This document shows positions 1 through 32,176 of a DNA stretch of 64,000 bases, one piece after another. A program made the translations under genes and the position numbers. Under the pieces are notes generated by a model. The model had not been told where the DNA came from. It saw only the letters and a list, made by a program, of their open reading frames with translations, and made no database searches. Source of the DNA: Allolobophora icterica (taxonomy: Eukaryota; Annelida; Clitellata; Crassiclitellata; Lumbricidae); assembly GCA_963556255.1 (NCBI GenBank), contig OY744615.1:7882649-7946648 (forward strand). The letters are read 5' to 3'. Numbering within the stretch: position 1 is the stretch's first letter; every line of letters begins with the position of its first letter.

Positions 1-600
1 ATACGCATCTCTCAGTTCATAAGTAAGCTACAGTGACAAATGAAGTGTCAACTGTAACATTTCCAAGGTGAAGGAATCGAGTTATTGCAGTGGCAATAGT
101 GACCGACCAGCCAGTTGACTGAAAATTCATACTTTTGTGTATAGCGGCCATATTGGCCGCCATCTTAGACAACAGTATTTCCATACTTTGTCACTATGAT
201 AAATCGATTCTTTGACCTTTGAAATGATACAATTGACACTTTAATTGTCATTGTAACTTACCTACGAGCTGAGAAATACATAATTTCGTGTTTTGGAAGC
301 CATATTGGCCGCCATCTTGGACAGTAGTACTCACATACTATTACCATTAAGATAAATCGATTCCTTGACCTTGGAAATGTAACAATTGACATTTCATTTG
401 TCATTGTAGCTTACCTGAGAGCTGAGACATGCATTGTTTTGTTTTGTTTTGGCCGCCATCTTGGAAAACTGAACTCCATAATTATAAAACAGTTAAAACT
501 AAATTTCACGGTAGATTCAGCACTTGATTCATGATTGGAGGTCACTTATAAGGTCATATTTTGAAAAATATATCTTACCTTCGAACGATAAATAACGACG
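1..600. repeat. Direct and inverted repeat cluster with GGCCGCCATCTT motifs
   Basis: A unit of about 150 bases recurs in direct orientation. The motif GGCCGCCATCTT starts near 155, 307 and 451, followed or preceded by the same AATCGATTCCTTGACCTT and CTTACCTGAGAGCTGAG blocks. The first 90 bases are an inverted copy of about 345-435, so the cluster can fold back on itself. It lies in what should be intron 11 of transporter copy A. No protein is visible. It is probably a foldback or miniature element; its superfamily is unknown. Confidence 0.6.
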
Positions 601-822
601 CTGACGACGATGTGGGATAAATTTTACCCCATGACACTTTGGAATGAAAATTATTTTTTTCATGAAATGCAAATGTGTTGGTCATGCAGCCAGCATATGT
701 CATTGGTGGTAACTTGTAAACACGTGGAACGTCAAATTATACCTGCTCGGAAATCAACATCCAAACACCGCTGGGGTAATTATTTACCCAACTCCGTCCT
801 GCGAAGGTTAAAAATCGTAAAT
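601..822. other. Intronic stretch, nothing recognised
   Basis: Intron 11 of transporter copy A between the foldback repeats and a reverse-transcriptase fragment. I see no gene or repeat I can name. A 72-codon open frame at 610-828 shows no family resemblance. Confidence 0.4.
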
Positions 823-1206
823 TTCTAAGTTAGCAGATCATTCAAACCTCTATAGAGCAATGGGTGATGAAGAAGAAACGGAGATTCTGCGACAAGACCT
901 AAGAAGAATGTTCAGAAGGTCTAAGGACTGACAGATGTTTTTTAATTTGGAAAAGTGCTCAGTGACGCATATGGCGAAGAGAAACAAAGAATTTTACTAT
1001 TAAATGGCGGTATGGGTTTGAAAGTAAGTGAAGAAGAAAGTGATTTGGGAAAGATTATGCAGAAAGGTGGTAAATCTAGAAGGTAATGTGCTGAAGCATC
1101 GAAGAAGGCAAACTCCAACCTTTGGTATGATCAGAAGGAAAATAGTCAATAGAGACAAGGATACAATACTGAGGTTGTACAAATCACTGGTTAGGACAGC
1201 CCGATA
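823..1206 (+). mobile_element. Non-LTR reverse transcriptase fragment, decayed
   Basis: Translated piecewise, this matches the better preserved RT at 60541-61630: the block around GDEEETEILRQDLRRMF, then FNLEKCSV, then a DLGK-type block, then the LYKSLVR region. Several in-frame stops and indels are present. The motif normally reading FADD is here ADH (GAT CAT). The same fragment sits at the same intron position in copy B (26345-26790), so it was already there when A and B duplicated. Confidence 0.8.
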
Positions 1207-1261
1207 ATCCACGTTCCTCAATTGCATGGCCATTGTGCATCGTAGTGCGTACAGCTGAAAG

Positions 1262-1400
1262 CGGTTATATTCATTCATTCATTCATTTGAAGATTTATAT
1301 AGCGCCTCTTCAAGGGAACTACTCAGAGGCGCTCCCGACACCAGCAGCCGTACCGTCTCAACGCAATGCCCTCGACACGCTTCACCGAACCGTGACGACT
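1262..1400 (-). mobile_element. LINE/SINE 3' tail with GCGCC hairpin
   Basis: A (CATT)n run is followed by AGCGCCTCT, a short spacer and AGAGGCGCT, a 9-bp perfect stem. This is the arrangement seen at the 3' ends of several LINE fragments in the window, here read on the minus strand with a (GAAT)n tail. No coding part remains. Confidence 0.6.
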
Positions 1401-1675
1401 ATCTGAAATCGTGATCATTTTCTCTTGCAAAATGCTAGGTTATCTGTCAACAAAACGATAAAACTTTGAGCCTAAAACTCCGTCAAAACCAACCTGCCAG
1501 CGGTAACGATAAATTCGAGTTTCATAGTAAAGAAAATGACTGAGAGAACTTGCTGAAATTCGAACGCTAAAAACACGCGTGCGGCTTCCGTGGAACTAGT
1601 GCTACATTTAACCTTGAGGGGTAGATGCCTCTTCAAAAGTTTCAAAGTTTCTTTTTATTACTTTGACGTCAACAG

Positions 1676-4600
1676 GTGTTGGTGGCCATGATTAACTCGG
1701 TTTCTGGACCACTGTTTGCGTTTTTCGCCTTGGGCGCAGTCTCCCGACACGCCAACTGGAAGGTTAATATAATCACCAGTCTTGATGATGACGACGACGA
1801 TGATTATGATGACGATGGTGGTGATAATGATGATATTGATGATGATGCTGCTGCTGATGATGCTGATGCTGCTGCTGCTGCTGATGGTAATGATGATGAG
1901 ATTGGAATTATTGCCTAACCATGAAACGCGTTCGATAAACGATAACTGTAAATGACGGCATAGGGTAGAAGAATAGAGGTCTCACGACTTATGTGCTGCC
2001 TTGAAAAGTTTTGGAATTAGTTCAGATGTGAATTAGAGACCGTAGGTAATATTTCAACCCCAGCGATTTCAGTTCCAGTCATAAGAGTTCGGGCAGTGTT
2101 TTTTTCGCTTGGGTCGAAGCTCACAAGTACTGTTTAACAAACCAGGAAACGATTATCGTTAACTTGATATTGCAAAAAACAAACTATCTTGACGACAACG
2201 TGTAGGTCTACCTTAGAAGTGATGATTGTGATCAGCATTACGATCATTAGGATTTTAATATGATGATAATGATGCAACCAGTGTCGTATGCAAGGTCATG
2301 GAGAGAGTGGTTTAAGAGAGTATAGCAATTTAACGAGAACAATGTAATAAAGGACAGTCAAATCAGGATGTACATGAGAGGTACTTTATGTTTCAAAAAC
2401 ACTTCTGTAACGCTTAAGAGAGAAAATATAACGAAAGCCCACTGACCAAGTTTCCTTTAATTTTGTGAGGAGTGTAGTAAGGTGCTATAGTTATAATGTC
2501 CAGACGCGGCTTTTTCTAATATTTGCGAAGGCATTCATGTTTTTAGGGTTCATATGGTTGCAAGCTTTCTCGTCTGTCATAATTCAGCGAGTTTATCCAT
2601 GTCTGCGGGACCTCCGCATTGACGAGTTTTCTGGTTAGCGATCACAATTCGCTAATCGACAGATAGTTTCATCTTAATGACTTTAAACACGCTTAAGCTG
2701 GTGCAGGAAATCTTTTAGGTACTAAAAAAGCGTTGTACCATGTGTCTAGACACATAAATACAAATGGATCACTGAAACCCATGTTACGGCAAACTATGCG
2801 ATACTATGTTCAATCATGTCATGCAATCTCATGTTACGTTATTCGTTTATGCTAAAAAATTAGATGGTTGATATATTGAAGGGCATACTATTAGGTGGCA
2901 TAGTTGGTGTATCTACTACACTCTGGCTGTGCATCGGGTCTCTCACGGTGCGTTACAATAACCCTCTGCCACCTGTATCCGTGGAACACTGTCCCCTTGG
3001 AATCGGTAACGCTGCCTTAACCCCATCGTTACTGAACTTCACCAACTACACGTCCTTCAAAGTCTTTGATAGAATCGGCGTCAATGACACCTGGAACCAA
3101 ACAAATGAGTTTCTGCCAGCAGAAAGTAGCCATGTGGTAAGCAATATCACGAAAACACATCACTTTTCGTTTTGCTAGAGTACATTACATTGAGGTTATT
3201 TCATGGGTAACATAGACATTTAAGGTATTACACTGCTGCATGGGGTTGCGAACTTCCTAGTTTCCAATCCTTGGCCTCATAAACGTTATATAGGCTTACA
3301 CCATGGAAAATTCCAATACAAAGGTACATTCCAAACTTGCTGACTCATCGAGTTCCATGTCCTCCGTAACCTCTCTCCACTCCAAATTTGTAGGATTTAT
3401 TCCCTTCGGCCTCGTACACATGAATTTAATTCTTCGACTTTGTACAGGAGCATCTTCAATCCATCTGGCTGATTCTCAAGTCTCGCTATCACATACATTT
3501 GTACAATTTCATGTTCTATGCATTTCTTTGTCGTAGCGCTGGAAATATATATTTTATTATCGCTTTAGACTGATTTAAGCTGTGATGCGGCGTGTAGTCC
3601 TCGGTTCAGGGCATATTTTAATTGTATAACTAGTGGGACAGATGTCCCAGTAGTCTTAGGAGTTGTCCCAGTAGTTAGGCTGATTTGTCCCAGGCGATGT
3701 ATGTTTAAACTATAACTAGTGGGACAAATGTTGCAGGAGTTTTAAGATGTGTCGCAGTAGTAAAATGAGAATTAGTAAAAATGCATTGTTGTTTCCCAAG
3801 AAAGTCAAAAAAGTCATCAAGTTTTTTGTGGAATTATTTCCTAAAAAAGTCATCAACTTTTTTCGGAGATGATTTCCTAAAAAAGTCATCAACTAGATCC
3901 AATGGACTGCCTCGGTTGATTTATAATAACTTATATTAACCTACCGAATATATATGTATATAAATATCATATTTATATATTCGGAAAGTTATTATAAGTG
4001 ATTATAAATCATTTATACATATATATATATCGGAGAAAAATTACGTTCCCAATTACATTGCCTCACATCACAATCGATACAAATTGCATCGCATCATCAC
4101 AAGTGTCCGTCTTATTCACTTTTCAGGTTCATCTTCGAGGTCTGGAGAATTTCTATGCCATTTCCTATTTGTGGTTCCTACCATTTGGAGCCATCGTCAC
4201 AGGAGTCGTCGGTATAATAGCATCCTTCATTCTGAGTAAGTGCAATCTTCTCCATTGTGATTTAATACGTAATCAAATGCAATCTAATCTAGTCCAGTTC
4301 ATTGATTAAGAAAATCTTGATGGCACATAAGGAAACGCTTTGTACATAATTTATCAGCGGCTCTTGTGGATTTATCTTTTACCGCGGTTTCTTGCATGGC
4401 TTTAAAGTTGGCTCTTAGTAGCCTCTGAATACTTTTTAAAACGAAGAAGACGAGGAAGGAGGAGGGGAGAAGGAGGATAAAGAGGAGGAGGAGGAGGAGA
4501 AAATGTATGAGAAGGAAAAGAACAGTTCTTTAAGCTTGCTCTTAGGCAGCCATGGGTGTGAAGTGTTTGCGACATAATTTTCTTACCTTCGGAATATGAG

Positions 4601-6119
4601 GACAGGTGGCAAACCCTCTCCCTCGCCGTCTCATCTTCCCACCGTCAGTGTACGTTCAGTATACTCATTATAGCTGAGTTTGCTAGGCCCCCTAGCCAAC
4701 TCGGCTATAATGAGTCTAATCCCCCTTAAGTCCAGGTGGAACATAAATCTCGAACTAAATTTCTGCCCTGGCTGGGATGAAACAGTGACGAAAACTGTCA
4801 TTTTAAGTTAGTATCTCTGCGATGTAGAATGAAGGATGTCATCTGCCACGTCTGTGGAAATTTGTCCCTTTGACTTTAGTTTTGCTTATTAAACAGGGGA
4901 CAGAGATCTGGAGGCGAAGGTGGATGAACGTCTTCTTCTGCGGTTCCACGGCTGCAGTTGGTCGGATGAGAACGAAAATGAGAATCGTTTAGACGAAAAG
5001 GATAAAGTTTCGGTATGAGAAACTAAAGCATGCACAACGAAACGTTTTTGTTCGTGTTCGTTGGTATTTAAGAATTAAGTTGGAAACAACCCTGTATTTA
5101 AAGAAGTACTCATGAATCTTTGCCAGATTCCTCTCCTTTTCTGAAGCTCGTCACAATTTGTATCTACACACCATCCGCCAAAGCAATTAGACACTTGCCT
5201 CACTTTACATCTGGACTTAAAATCGAAGCTCACCTATCTGTTTGTCGAGTGTGCTATGACTTTAAAAAAACTTGCTTCCACTCCTTCGCTTTTGGGATGC
5301 TAAAGTAATCCGAAGATAACGAATACCATAAAAAGGAAATGCAAGGGACTATTTCAGCAATGTCCTTCAATTCTAAACTCAGATGAAATATCGTGACAGA
5401 TCCCTGGATCCGCCTCTACCTCATGACTATTTTCTAGAAGGTGCTTAAGAAAGAAACCCTTCGATGCAGTGTCTGGATCTGTCTTTACCTCCTTTATTTT
5501 TTCTTTCATTTTCTTCTTCCAACTACCGTTCCAACCCCATTTTTCCCAATTTCCCTTCTTGTCCATTCTGTCCTTTAATTTTCTTTTTTTTATTGCTTCT
5601 TTAAGTCCAAGGGTTTTTGTCCGTTGGTGTCGGTGACACAACTCCACTTGTTTGAGACTTCGGGTATCGTCCTTCTGACAATTGTCATCCTCATCAAATA
5701 GCATTACTACGAATGCACATTTCATTTTTCTCATCAACACCGGATACTGCCGCGCACCGCCAGAGCCAAGTCAAGAACAAACCTATTGGTGACGTATATA
5801 TGACTAGTAAACGTGTGTGTCACACAGCAGTATATTCTGTATCAAGCTGTGTCTGAAATCTAAGGCTTGTGGGTTCGAGTCAACTGAGTGTAATCCTGAC
5901 TATGATGACGCTGGACAAGTTAGTTACGCACACTTGTCTGGCACCTGGTGTTTACATTTAGTGTGCAATATTTTAAGTGCATTAAATAAATAAAAATCGG
6001 CAAGCACGTCAATACACGAATAAATTATTTTCGTTAGATTTTGTTAATTTCAGGCTCTGGACACACCAGAAGATGAACCTCTTCAAGTCGATGGAGATGA
6101 AGATTTTGAAAGGAACTGA
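1676..6119 (+). CDS. SLC5-type sodium/solute symporter, copy A (3' exons 12-16)
   Basis: This is the 3' part of a sodium-coupled transporter of the plasma membrane. It most resembles SLC5A8/SLC5A12 (sodium-coupled monocarboxylate transporters); its substrate is not knowable from sequence. Five exons join in frame with GT-AG borders: 1676-1762, 2864-3136, 4127-4235, 4897-5012 and 6054-6119 (216 codons plus stop). The first carries a late helix with an NSVSGPLFAFFALG core, equivalent to the SLC5 GGPLMGLFALG segment. The second carries a further helix and an extracellular loop with N-glycosylation sequons (NFT, NYT, NDT, NQT). The third encodes the last helix (SYLWFLPFGAIVTG). The last two give an acidic cytoplasmic tail ending FERN. 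Exons 1-11 lie left of the window. A second open frame after the stop matches copy B's longer tail. Family confidence is high; the exact subfamily is an inference. Confidence 0.88.
1783..1900 (+). repeat. Imperfect GAT/GAC/GCT microsatellite
   Basis: A trinucleotide tract starting about 20 bases after the exon-12 splice donor of copy A. The same tract occurs at the same place in copies B and C, where it is purer and of different length. Open frames through it are artefacts. Confidence 0.9.
3607..3909. mobile_element. hAT-like MITE, 303 bp
   Basis: The insert is flanked by a perfect 8-bp duplication, CCTCGGTT (3599-3606 and 3910-3917). It begins CAGGGCAT and ends ATGGACTG, an imperfect inverted terminus of hAT type. 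Copy B at the same intron-13 position reads CATCGGTTGATT with no insert, which is a paralogous empty site. Inside are GGGACAAATG-type repeats and an AAAAAGTCATCAACTTTTTTC motif shared with the MITE at 25758-26121. It has no coding capacity. Confidence 0.75.
4664..4714. repeat. 51-bp near-perfect hairpin
   Basis: Two 24-base arms (CTCATTATAGC and so on) pair at 22 of 24 positions around a 3-base CCC loop. It lies in intron 14 of copy A. Copy B keeps only the left arm at the homologous site (about 30094-30120). Confidence 0.75.
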
Positions 6120-6573
6120 TAACCTGTTTCACAAGGAAAGCCAAGTTGACTTTGAAAAGGACTTGGAACATGGTTTACTAGCAAAGGACGGCCAAGGGAA
6201 AACAGCCAGTCTCTATGGCACAGAATAGTCTTAACAATGTGGTCAGACAATTGAGTATCACATAAGACCTTCGAAGCAATAGATATTAATGCCCCCAGAA
6301 AGTCACAAACATTAGTCGCAAACAAAGTCTCGCATTAAACTATTCTGGTAACACTAGGCCTAATATGCTTTTGGTTAATTTTACTAACGCCGTATTTTTG
6401 GTCAGAAGTGACGAGGAAATTCCTGGGATTTCCAGGTGCTTCTCTTTTGAGCGTTCAGAACTGAACTATTAAGATTTCATCAAGACACGTTCTGTGCCAA
6501 GAACATCGTACCAGAAGTTTTCTCATATGGGATTTTTGTTAAGTACTTGAAAGGCGTTACAGAAGTGTACGGA
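6120..6573 (+). other. 3' flank of copy A
   Basis: Immediately after the copy A stop, the + frame shifted by one stays open for about 40 codons and matches the copy B C-terminal tail. After that the sequence matches the 3' flanks of copies B (30869 on) and C (53409 on). An ATTAAA near 6332 and an AATAAA near 7029 are possible polyadenylation signals; neither is proven. Confidence 0.45.
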
Positions 6574-7340
<767 letters not shown>

Positions 7341-7520
7341 GTTACAGGCAATTTGTAAAATCAGAAATTTTTTAAAATGCCTGAAATTTTTAGGCAATTT
7401 GTAATATCCCTGATTCACTCAGGCACAAAATCCCTGAAAAAACCGGGATTTTGTAAAATCCCTGAAATCCGATGAGGAAATTTTTTTACAAAATCCTTGG
7501 TTTTACGAATTCCCTGTAAC
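7341..7520. mobile_element. Small MITE, about 180 bp
   Basis: The left end GTTACAGGCAATTTGTAAAA and the inverted right end (TTTTACGAATTCCCTGTAAC) pair at 18 of 20 positions. The interior repeats TTTGTAAAATC and CCCTGAAAT motifs. The flanks are AT-rich, so the target duplication is unclear. Confidence 0.6.
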
Positions 7521-8370
7521 ATATATATATATACACACAGTAAGCTACATTTAAAATTAATAAAAAGCTCCCAAAATAAATTCTAATTTTTTAGGCCCCT
7601 GCGGATTGTGAAGCCCTAAACTGTAGTTTTAGTAGCCTTTGCTTTATCTGGTAGTGGGTATGCACGCGCGCGGTCGCACACACAGAAAGACACACCAGCA
7701 CACCAAAGCACACACATTCAGACAAAATTGACATCATGCGTTTGTAGTGAAAGCAAAATCAACGTTGGTAGTAACGTTCGCTACGAAATCCAACAATGCG
7801 AACTATAAAGGTTGCGTAGAGAGCAGGTAGGTAACATTAAACCGCATTCTTCAACAGATCCCCCAATTTCACCTTTTCCCTCTTTTCGTCTTTCTAATAC
7901 GAAACATCATCCTCTATACCGGTACTGTATATGAATATGATGTAATTACAATTTATTGGGGAGAGTAGGCCCCTGCAAATCGTAGGTCCGTGCCAGCTGA
8001 CCCACCAGACTCCCTCAGTTCTGGCCTGCTGGCGTTCCAAACAAATGAGTCTCTGATAGTGCACAATACATTCTTTACATTAGGCCCTACGTATATTTGC
8101 CTGCATTAAAAACGTAAGTTTGCTCACACTCGAAAATTGGAGTACTAAATGTTATTAGGGCATTCAAGTCTAATTCGTCATGTTATTATTGGATGTGTCA
8201 ATAGAAGAGTTGTCTTATTTTAGACATAGCTTTGTCATTGTCAACAGTCTCTGGAGACATTTAGGCCCTAAAATTGATTAAACCAGGGCTGCTGATTTTA
8301 ACGATCACTTAATCGAGTAGGCCTAACCGGTTAAAATCTTAATCCATTAATTTCGGCTTCTTCGATTATT
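7521..8370. other. Intergenic, nothing coding
   Basis: A block at about 7745-7870 is conserved with 31680-31810 and 54945-55085 (AAAGCAAAATCAACGTT and neighbours), so it belongs to the duplicated unit. I see no gene. Confidence 0.4.
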
Positions 8371-8374
8371 GTGT

Positions 8375-8861
8375 TGTATTGTATTGTATATGGGCATTTA
8401 TAAAGCGCCTCTCGCGGCATAGACCATTCAGAGGCGCTCCCAGTGGCGAGACCCCGAGAGAAAAAGCAGGACTTAAGGTGTGAAAATGAAGAAGCAACGC
8501 TACCAGAGAAAATGATGGCGCGGCCAGAAGGAGGAAGTCGGTTCCAAAATGAGGGACCTATGCAGTATGCAGGCAAAGGACCTGGATTGAGCCATAGTAG
8601 TCCTGACACGAGGAACTAAGAGGCCAAGACGATCAGAAGATCGGAGAGGACGCAGCAAAGCAGAAGAATGAGGCCGTTGAAACAGATAATTGCAGTAGTC
8701 AATTCGAGAGCACACGAATGCGTGAACAATTGAGATGAGGTCGAGGATGAGACAGACCGCCGAATAGCCCGGAGACGCCTTAAGTGAAAGTAAAAGGAGC
8801 AGGTGAGATTGGAAATGTGCTCAGCAAAAGTAAGCGAGCTATCCAGAGTGACTAGGCCCAT
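8375..8861 (-). mobile_element. L2/CR1-like LINE 3' end
   Basis: On the minus strand, frames with small shifts give LDSSLTFAEHISNL, RIDYCNYLF, LVPRVRTTMAQSRSF and GPSFWNRLPPSGR, the usual C-terminal blocks of L2/CR1-type reverse transcriptases. It ends with the AGCGCCTCT/AGAGGCGCT hairpin and an (ATACA)n tail. Frameshifts make it non-functional. Confidence 0.8.
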
Positions 8862-9329
8862 AATTTTCTTACTTATTTACTGATGTCGATAGGCCCTTTC
8901 CAGACTAAACAATAGCCTATGACGAACAATGATGATGTGAAAGGTTTGAGTGAAAGTTAAGCGATCATTTTTCATTTAAGGTAAATGCTAATGGAAGAGT
9001 CGAAGATGGCGACAAAATCAACTCCCTTCAGTGCAATAAACAGTTCGCTTACCGTGGTTCAAGCATATAACTGGCGTAAACTGACTCAATGACTACAATT
9101 TGAACAGTTTTTCACGCTTTACGTAACACGTACCAAATTACTTGAATTTAATCAATTAAACGAAGTTAAATTTAGGTTATAAATCGACTAATTTTTCTAA
9201 CTCATTATTACGCACGCAAAGAATGCTAAATCGCTGTAACCATCTCATTCAGAGCACTTTGTCAAAACTAATCGGAACGCAGGTGATCGAGGTTCGATTT
9301 CAGGTCAGCTTGACAGGTTATGGTGACTG

Positions 9330-9845
9330 ATCTTTAGAATTGCAACTGCGAAGGAGGTCATGGGAACAGAAGGGGTCAAGAAGCTTACTGTCCCTGGTCT
9401 CGCTGGTCCCAGGCTGTATGATGTGGTGCGAGCTACTACGCTGTCACGTCTGCTGTATGCCGCCCCGGAATGGTGGGTATATGCTGGACAACAAGAAAAA
9501 AGAAGGCTCCAGGCAGTTGTAAATAGGCTAATTCGATAGAGGTACCTCCCTGGTGATTGCCCGAAGATCGAAAACGTGTGCCGTCTGACCGATACCCGTC
9601 TGTTTTCGGCGGTTCTCGAAGAACCGGGAAATGTCCTTCATGGGTTTTCCTCCCCCAGTTAAGAGAGCGGTTTACAGCCTTCGCCCCAGACGCCATGACC
9701 GGGTGCTGCCAAAAGCAGAAAATCATATGAAGAAAACATGCATAGTCAGAGTTATTCACATTAATATTTATGTATGTATGCTGATGCATGTTCACCAGAG
9801 TGTTGTTTGGCAACTGGTTATATTAAAGAATATACTTACTTACTC
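9330..9845 (+). mobile_element. Jockey-like non-LTR retrotransposon 3' fragment
   Basis: The + strand gives GLAGPRLYDVVRATTLSRLL, then WWVYAGQQEKRRLQAVVNRL, a stop, then RYLPGDCP, the C-terminal region after the RT core. A TACT-rich tail ends it. The same family is at 63275-63940 on the minus strand. It is broken by stops. Confidence 0.7.
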
Positions 9846-10556
9846 AAGAAAGGATTCGTAAGATGTTAAGTTTTGAACAAGATCTGCCCAGATATGTCAT
9901 GAGATGCAGTGTTCGTGAGTTGTTTAGATGGGTCGAATAGTTGTGAATCTGGTTTGAGTTTATTCAACAGAGATGGAGCAGCCTGAATATGAAGCCACTA
10001 CTATATAACGCTTAGGATGATGTGCCGGGATGGCGTGAACGTGTCAGAAAGGAAAAAAAGAAACTTGAGTGGGGTGATTGAATTGTGAATAACTGCCAAT
10101 GGTTGGGAGAGTGAACTGTAGTATTACATCTAGTTGGGTTTTCTTTCCGAATCTAAACTGTTCGGCCACTTATTTTTCCATGACATTTGACCTCTGTCCT
10201 TCTTTCAGAAGCAGCACACAGCCAGATATGCACAGAAAATGCTTGCATTAAAACGGCTACCTGTTTACTCCACACCTGCCGGGCAAGTGGCTGAGGATAT
10301 TCTTTCTGTGGATGTATTGCAATAATAACGACGCTAATCGCGACTGGAGATAACAGCTTGGCGTCACATCGCTGAAACGGCTACGCTCAGCTGAGTTCAC
10401 CGTCAGAAGAAAACTGTGCAGTAAGTGAAATATTAAAACTAGACTAGTGACGCGAGAAGGCTGATTATTAATACTAAACAGGCCAACAAAATGATCAACG
10501 ATACACGGAGACGCAGGTTTTATCGTCATGTTTTATGAATATTATATATGTTGGAG

Positions 10557-10591
10557 TCTCGGAGTACACACACACATATATATATATATCT

Positions 10592-10637
<46 letters not shown>

Positions 10638-10755
10638 ATATTATATATATATATATGTTCGTTGTGTTGTGTTGCGTGTGTGTGTGTATGTGTGTGTGCG
10701 TGTGTGTGTGCGCGTGCGTCTGTGTGTGGGTAGGCTCAAGCACACACACGCGCAT
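10557..10755 (+). repeat. (TA)n and (TG)n microsatellite upstream of copy B
   Basis: A TA tract (about 10575-10656) followed by a GT tract (about 10673-10730). Shorter versions lie at the same distance upstream of exon 1 in copies C (about 36990), D' (about 59945) and D (about 61870), so the tract predates the duplications. Confidence 0.9.
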
Positions 10756-10873
10756 AAAGAATGATACGACTCCCTTTGTACATTCAGCAGTGATCAGCGT
10801 TACACGTGGCGAATTATACTAGGAATATTCAACGTCAAGTAACTTTAGATGCAGTTAAGCTTAGGCTTGCCTC

Positions 10874-10905
10874 TATTTAAAATGATCGTATCCTGATTTT
10901 CACTC
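10874..10905 (+). promoter_or_regulatory. Candidate TATA/Inr core promoter of copy B
   Basis: TATTTAAA at 10874 is followed 28 bases later by TTTCACTC, an initiator-like site with A at 10902. The block is conserved upstream of copy D (62134-62160) and D' (about 60148-60174), and more loosely in copy C. The ATG lies about 270 bases downstream behind a TTTTGGCAG or TTTTTGCAG acceptor-like sequence, so a 5' non-coding exon is likely. No donor could be fixed. Confidence 0.35.
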
Positions 10906-11175
10906 AATCTCCTTATACTTCGAGTCGCTTCACTTCGTAGCACCGTCCGTTGTAGCCATCTGCCTGACTTGTTGATCTGAACTTTGAACTAGAACCTAAT
11001 CATACATCCATAACCGATTGTGTTTTGTCATGAAGCGTTGGTGAATAAGCTTAATCCCAAGACTTACTTTGGCGCTAAAACACCTTGGTGTTACCTTGCA
11101 TTGTCTTTGCCAAACGTGCCCTTTCTTTTCTCTTTCTATTACCTTACTTCATCTTTTGGCAGGAAATTCGGAGCG

Positions 11176-30868
<19,693 letters not shown>

Positions 30869-32176
30869 GGCACAGCATAGTCTTAACACTGTCATAAGAC
30901 AATTGAGTATCATATAAGGCCTGCGAAGCAATAGAGATATTATTCCTTCCAGAAAGTCTCAAACATTAGTCATTAACCAAGTCTCGAATTCACTGGCGGC
31001 GATCTTGTTTGACCGGTGACACTTTGAACTGATCTGGTCAAGAGTTTTGAACTGATCTGCTGAAAAAAAGGTAAAAAAAACTTTATTGCCCTTTTTTGGT
31101 GTTTCTTCAAAATATAGGAACGGGGGACAAATGTATAGTGTGTCCCCCACTGTTAAAGGTGGGGGTCTTGTTCCTCTCAACCCCCGGGATCGCAGCCCAT
31201 GCTCGCATTAATCTATTCTGGTAACACTATGCCTAATTTAAGCGTGGAATTTAATTGCTTTTCGTTTCTTTTACTAACGCTGTATTTTTGGTAACAAGGA
31301 AAGTCCAGGAATTACCGGGTGCTTCTTCTTTGAGCGTTCAGAACTGAACAATCAAAATTCCATCAAAACACGATCTGAGCTAAGAACTTCGTAGGAGAAG
31401 GGGGTTTTGTTAATTACTTGAAAGGCGTTACAGTAAGTTTCCGGATACACACACATTTGTCTCCATGGGCCTATCAAAAGCGGCAGAGATGTCGAGAAGA
31501 CAGGTGTTGATGACTTACAGCATATATACTGTACATATATATATATATATATGTATATATATATCCTCTATAACCATATATATACAGTAGGCTACACATA
31601 AAAAACCTCACAAAGAAATTCTGAAATTTTTTTAGGTCCCCAAAACACACACATTCAGACAGATTTGACATCATACGTTTGAAGTGAAAGCAAAATCAAC
31701 GTTAGTAGTAACGTTCGCTAAGAAAGCCAACATTGGGAACCATAAAGGTAGCGTCGAGAGCAAGTAGGCTAGATAACAGTAAACCGCATTCTTCAACAGA
31801 TCCTGCTCGATATCCCTGTTTTCCTCTTCACGTCGCTCCAATTCGAAATACCATCCTCCGTAATCATTTGCCTGTCCTCTGCAGCTGAACTTTTAACGAA
31901 ACCTAATCATACCTGTTTCATTGATTTGTTTTCATTAAGCACCTCTGAATATGATGGTCCCCACCATTTATTTTTATGTCATTAAAGATAGGCCTCGTCC
32001 ATTGAGATCATTCATTGCGGTGATGATTTTAGTTTATCTTCGCCGGGCTTAACTTCTTTTTTCTTCTGTCGCTTTCTATTCGATTTACTGTGCCTTACCT
32101 CAAGTTCTCCTACACAAGCAGTTATAACTTTGTCTAATATTAAGAGAAATTCTCTCACCTTTCCTTATATTTCTGA

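Noticed and set aside
5354..5740. 128-codon Lys/Glu-rich minus-strand frame in intron 15 of copy A
   Set aside because: Copy C has the related sequence at 52150-52360 with frame breaks, and copy B lacks it. Low-complexity purine bias explains the open frame.
11020..11175. An upstream in-frame ATG at 11020 extending copy B exon 1 by 52 codons
   Set aside because: The extension crosses a TTTTGGCAG acceptor-like site, is not conserved in copies C and D (stops in frame), and does not resemble SLC5 N-termini.
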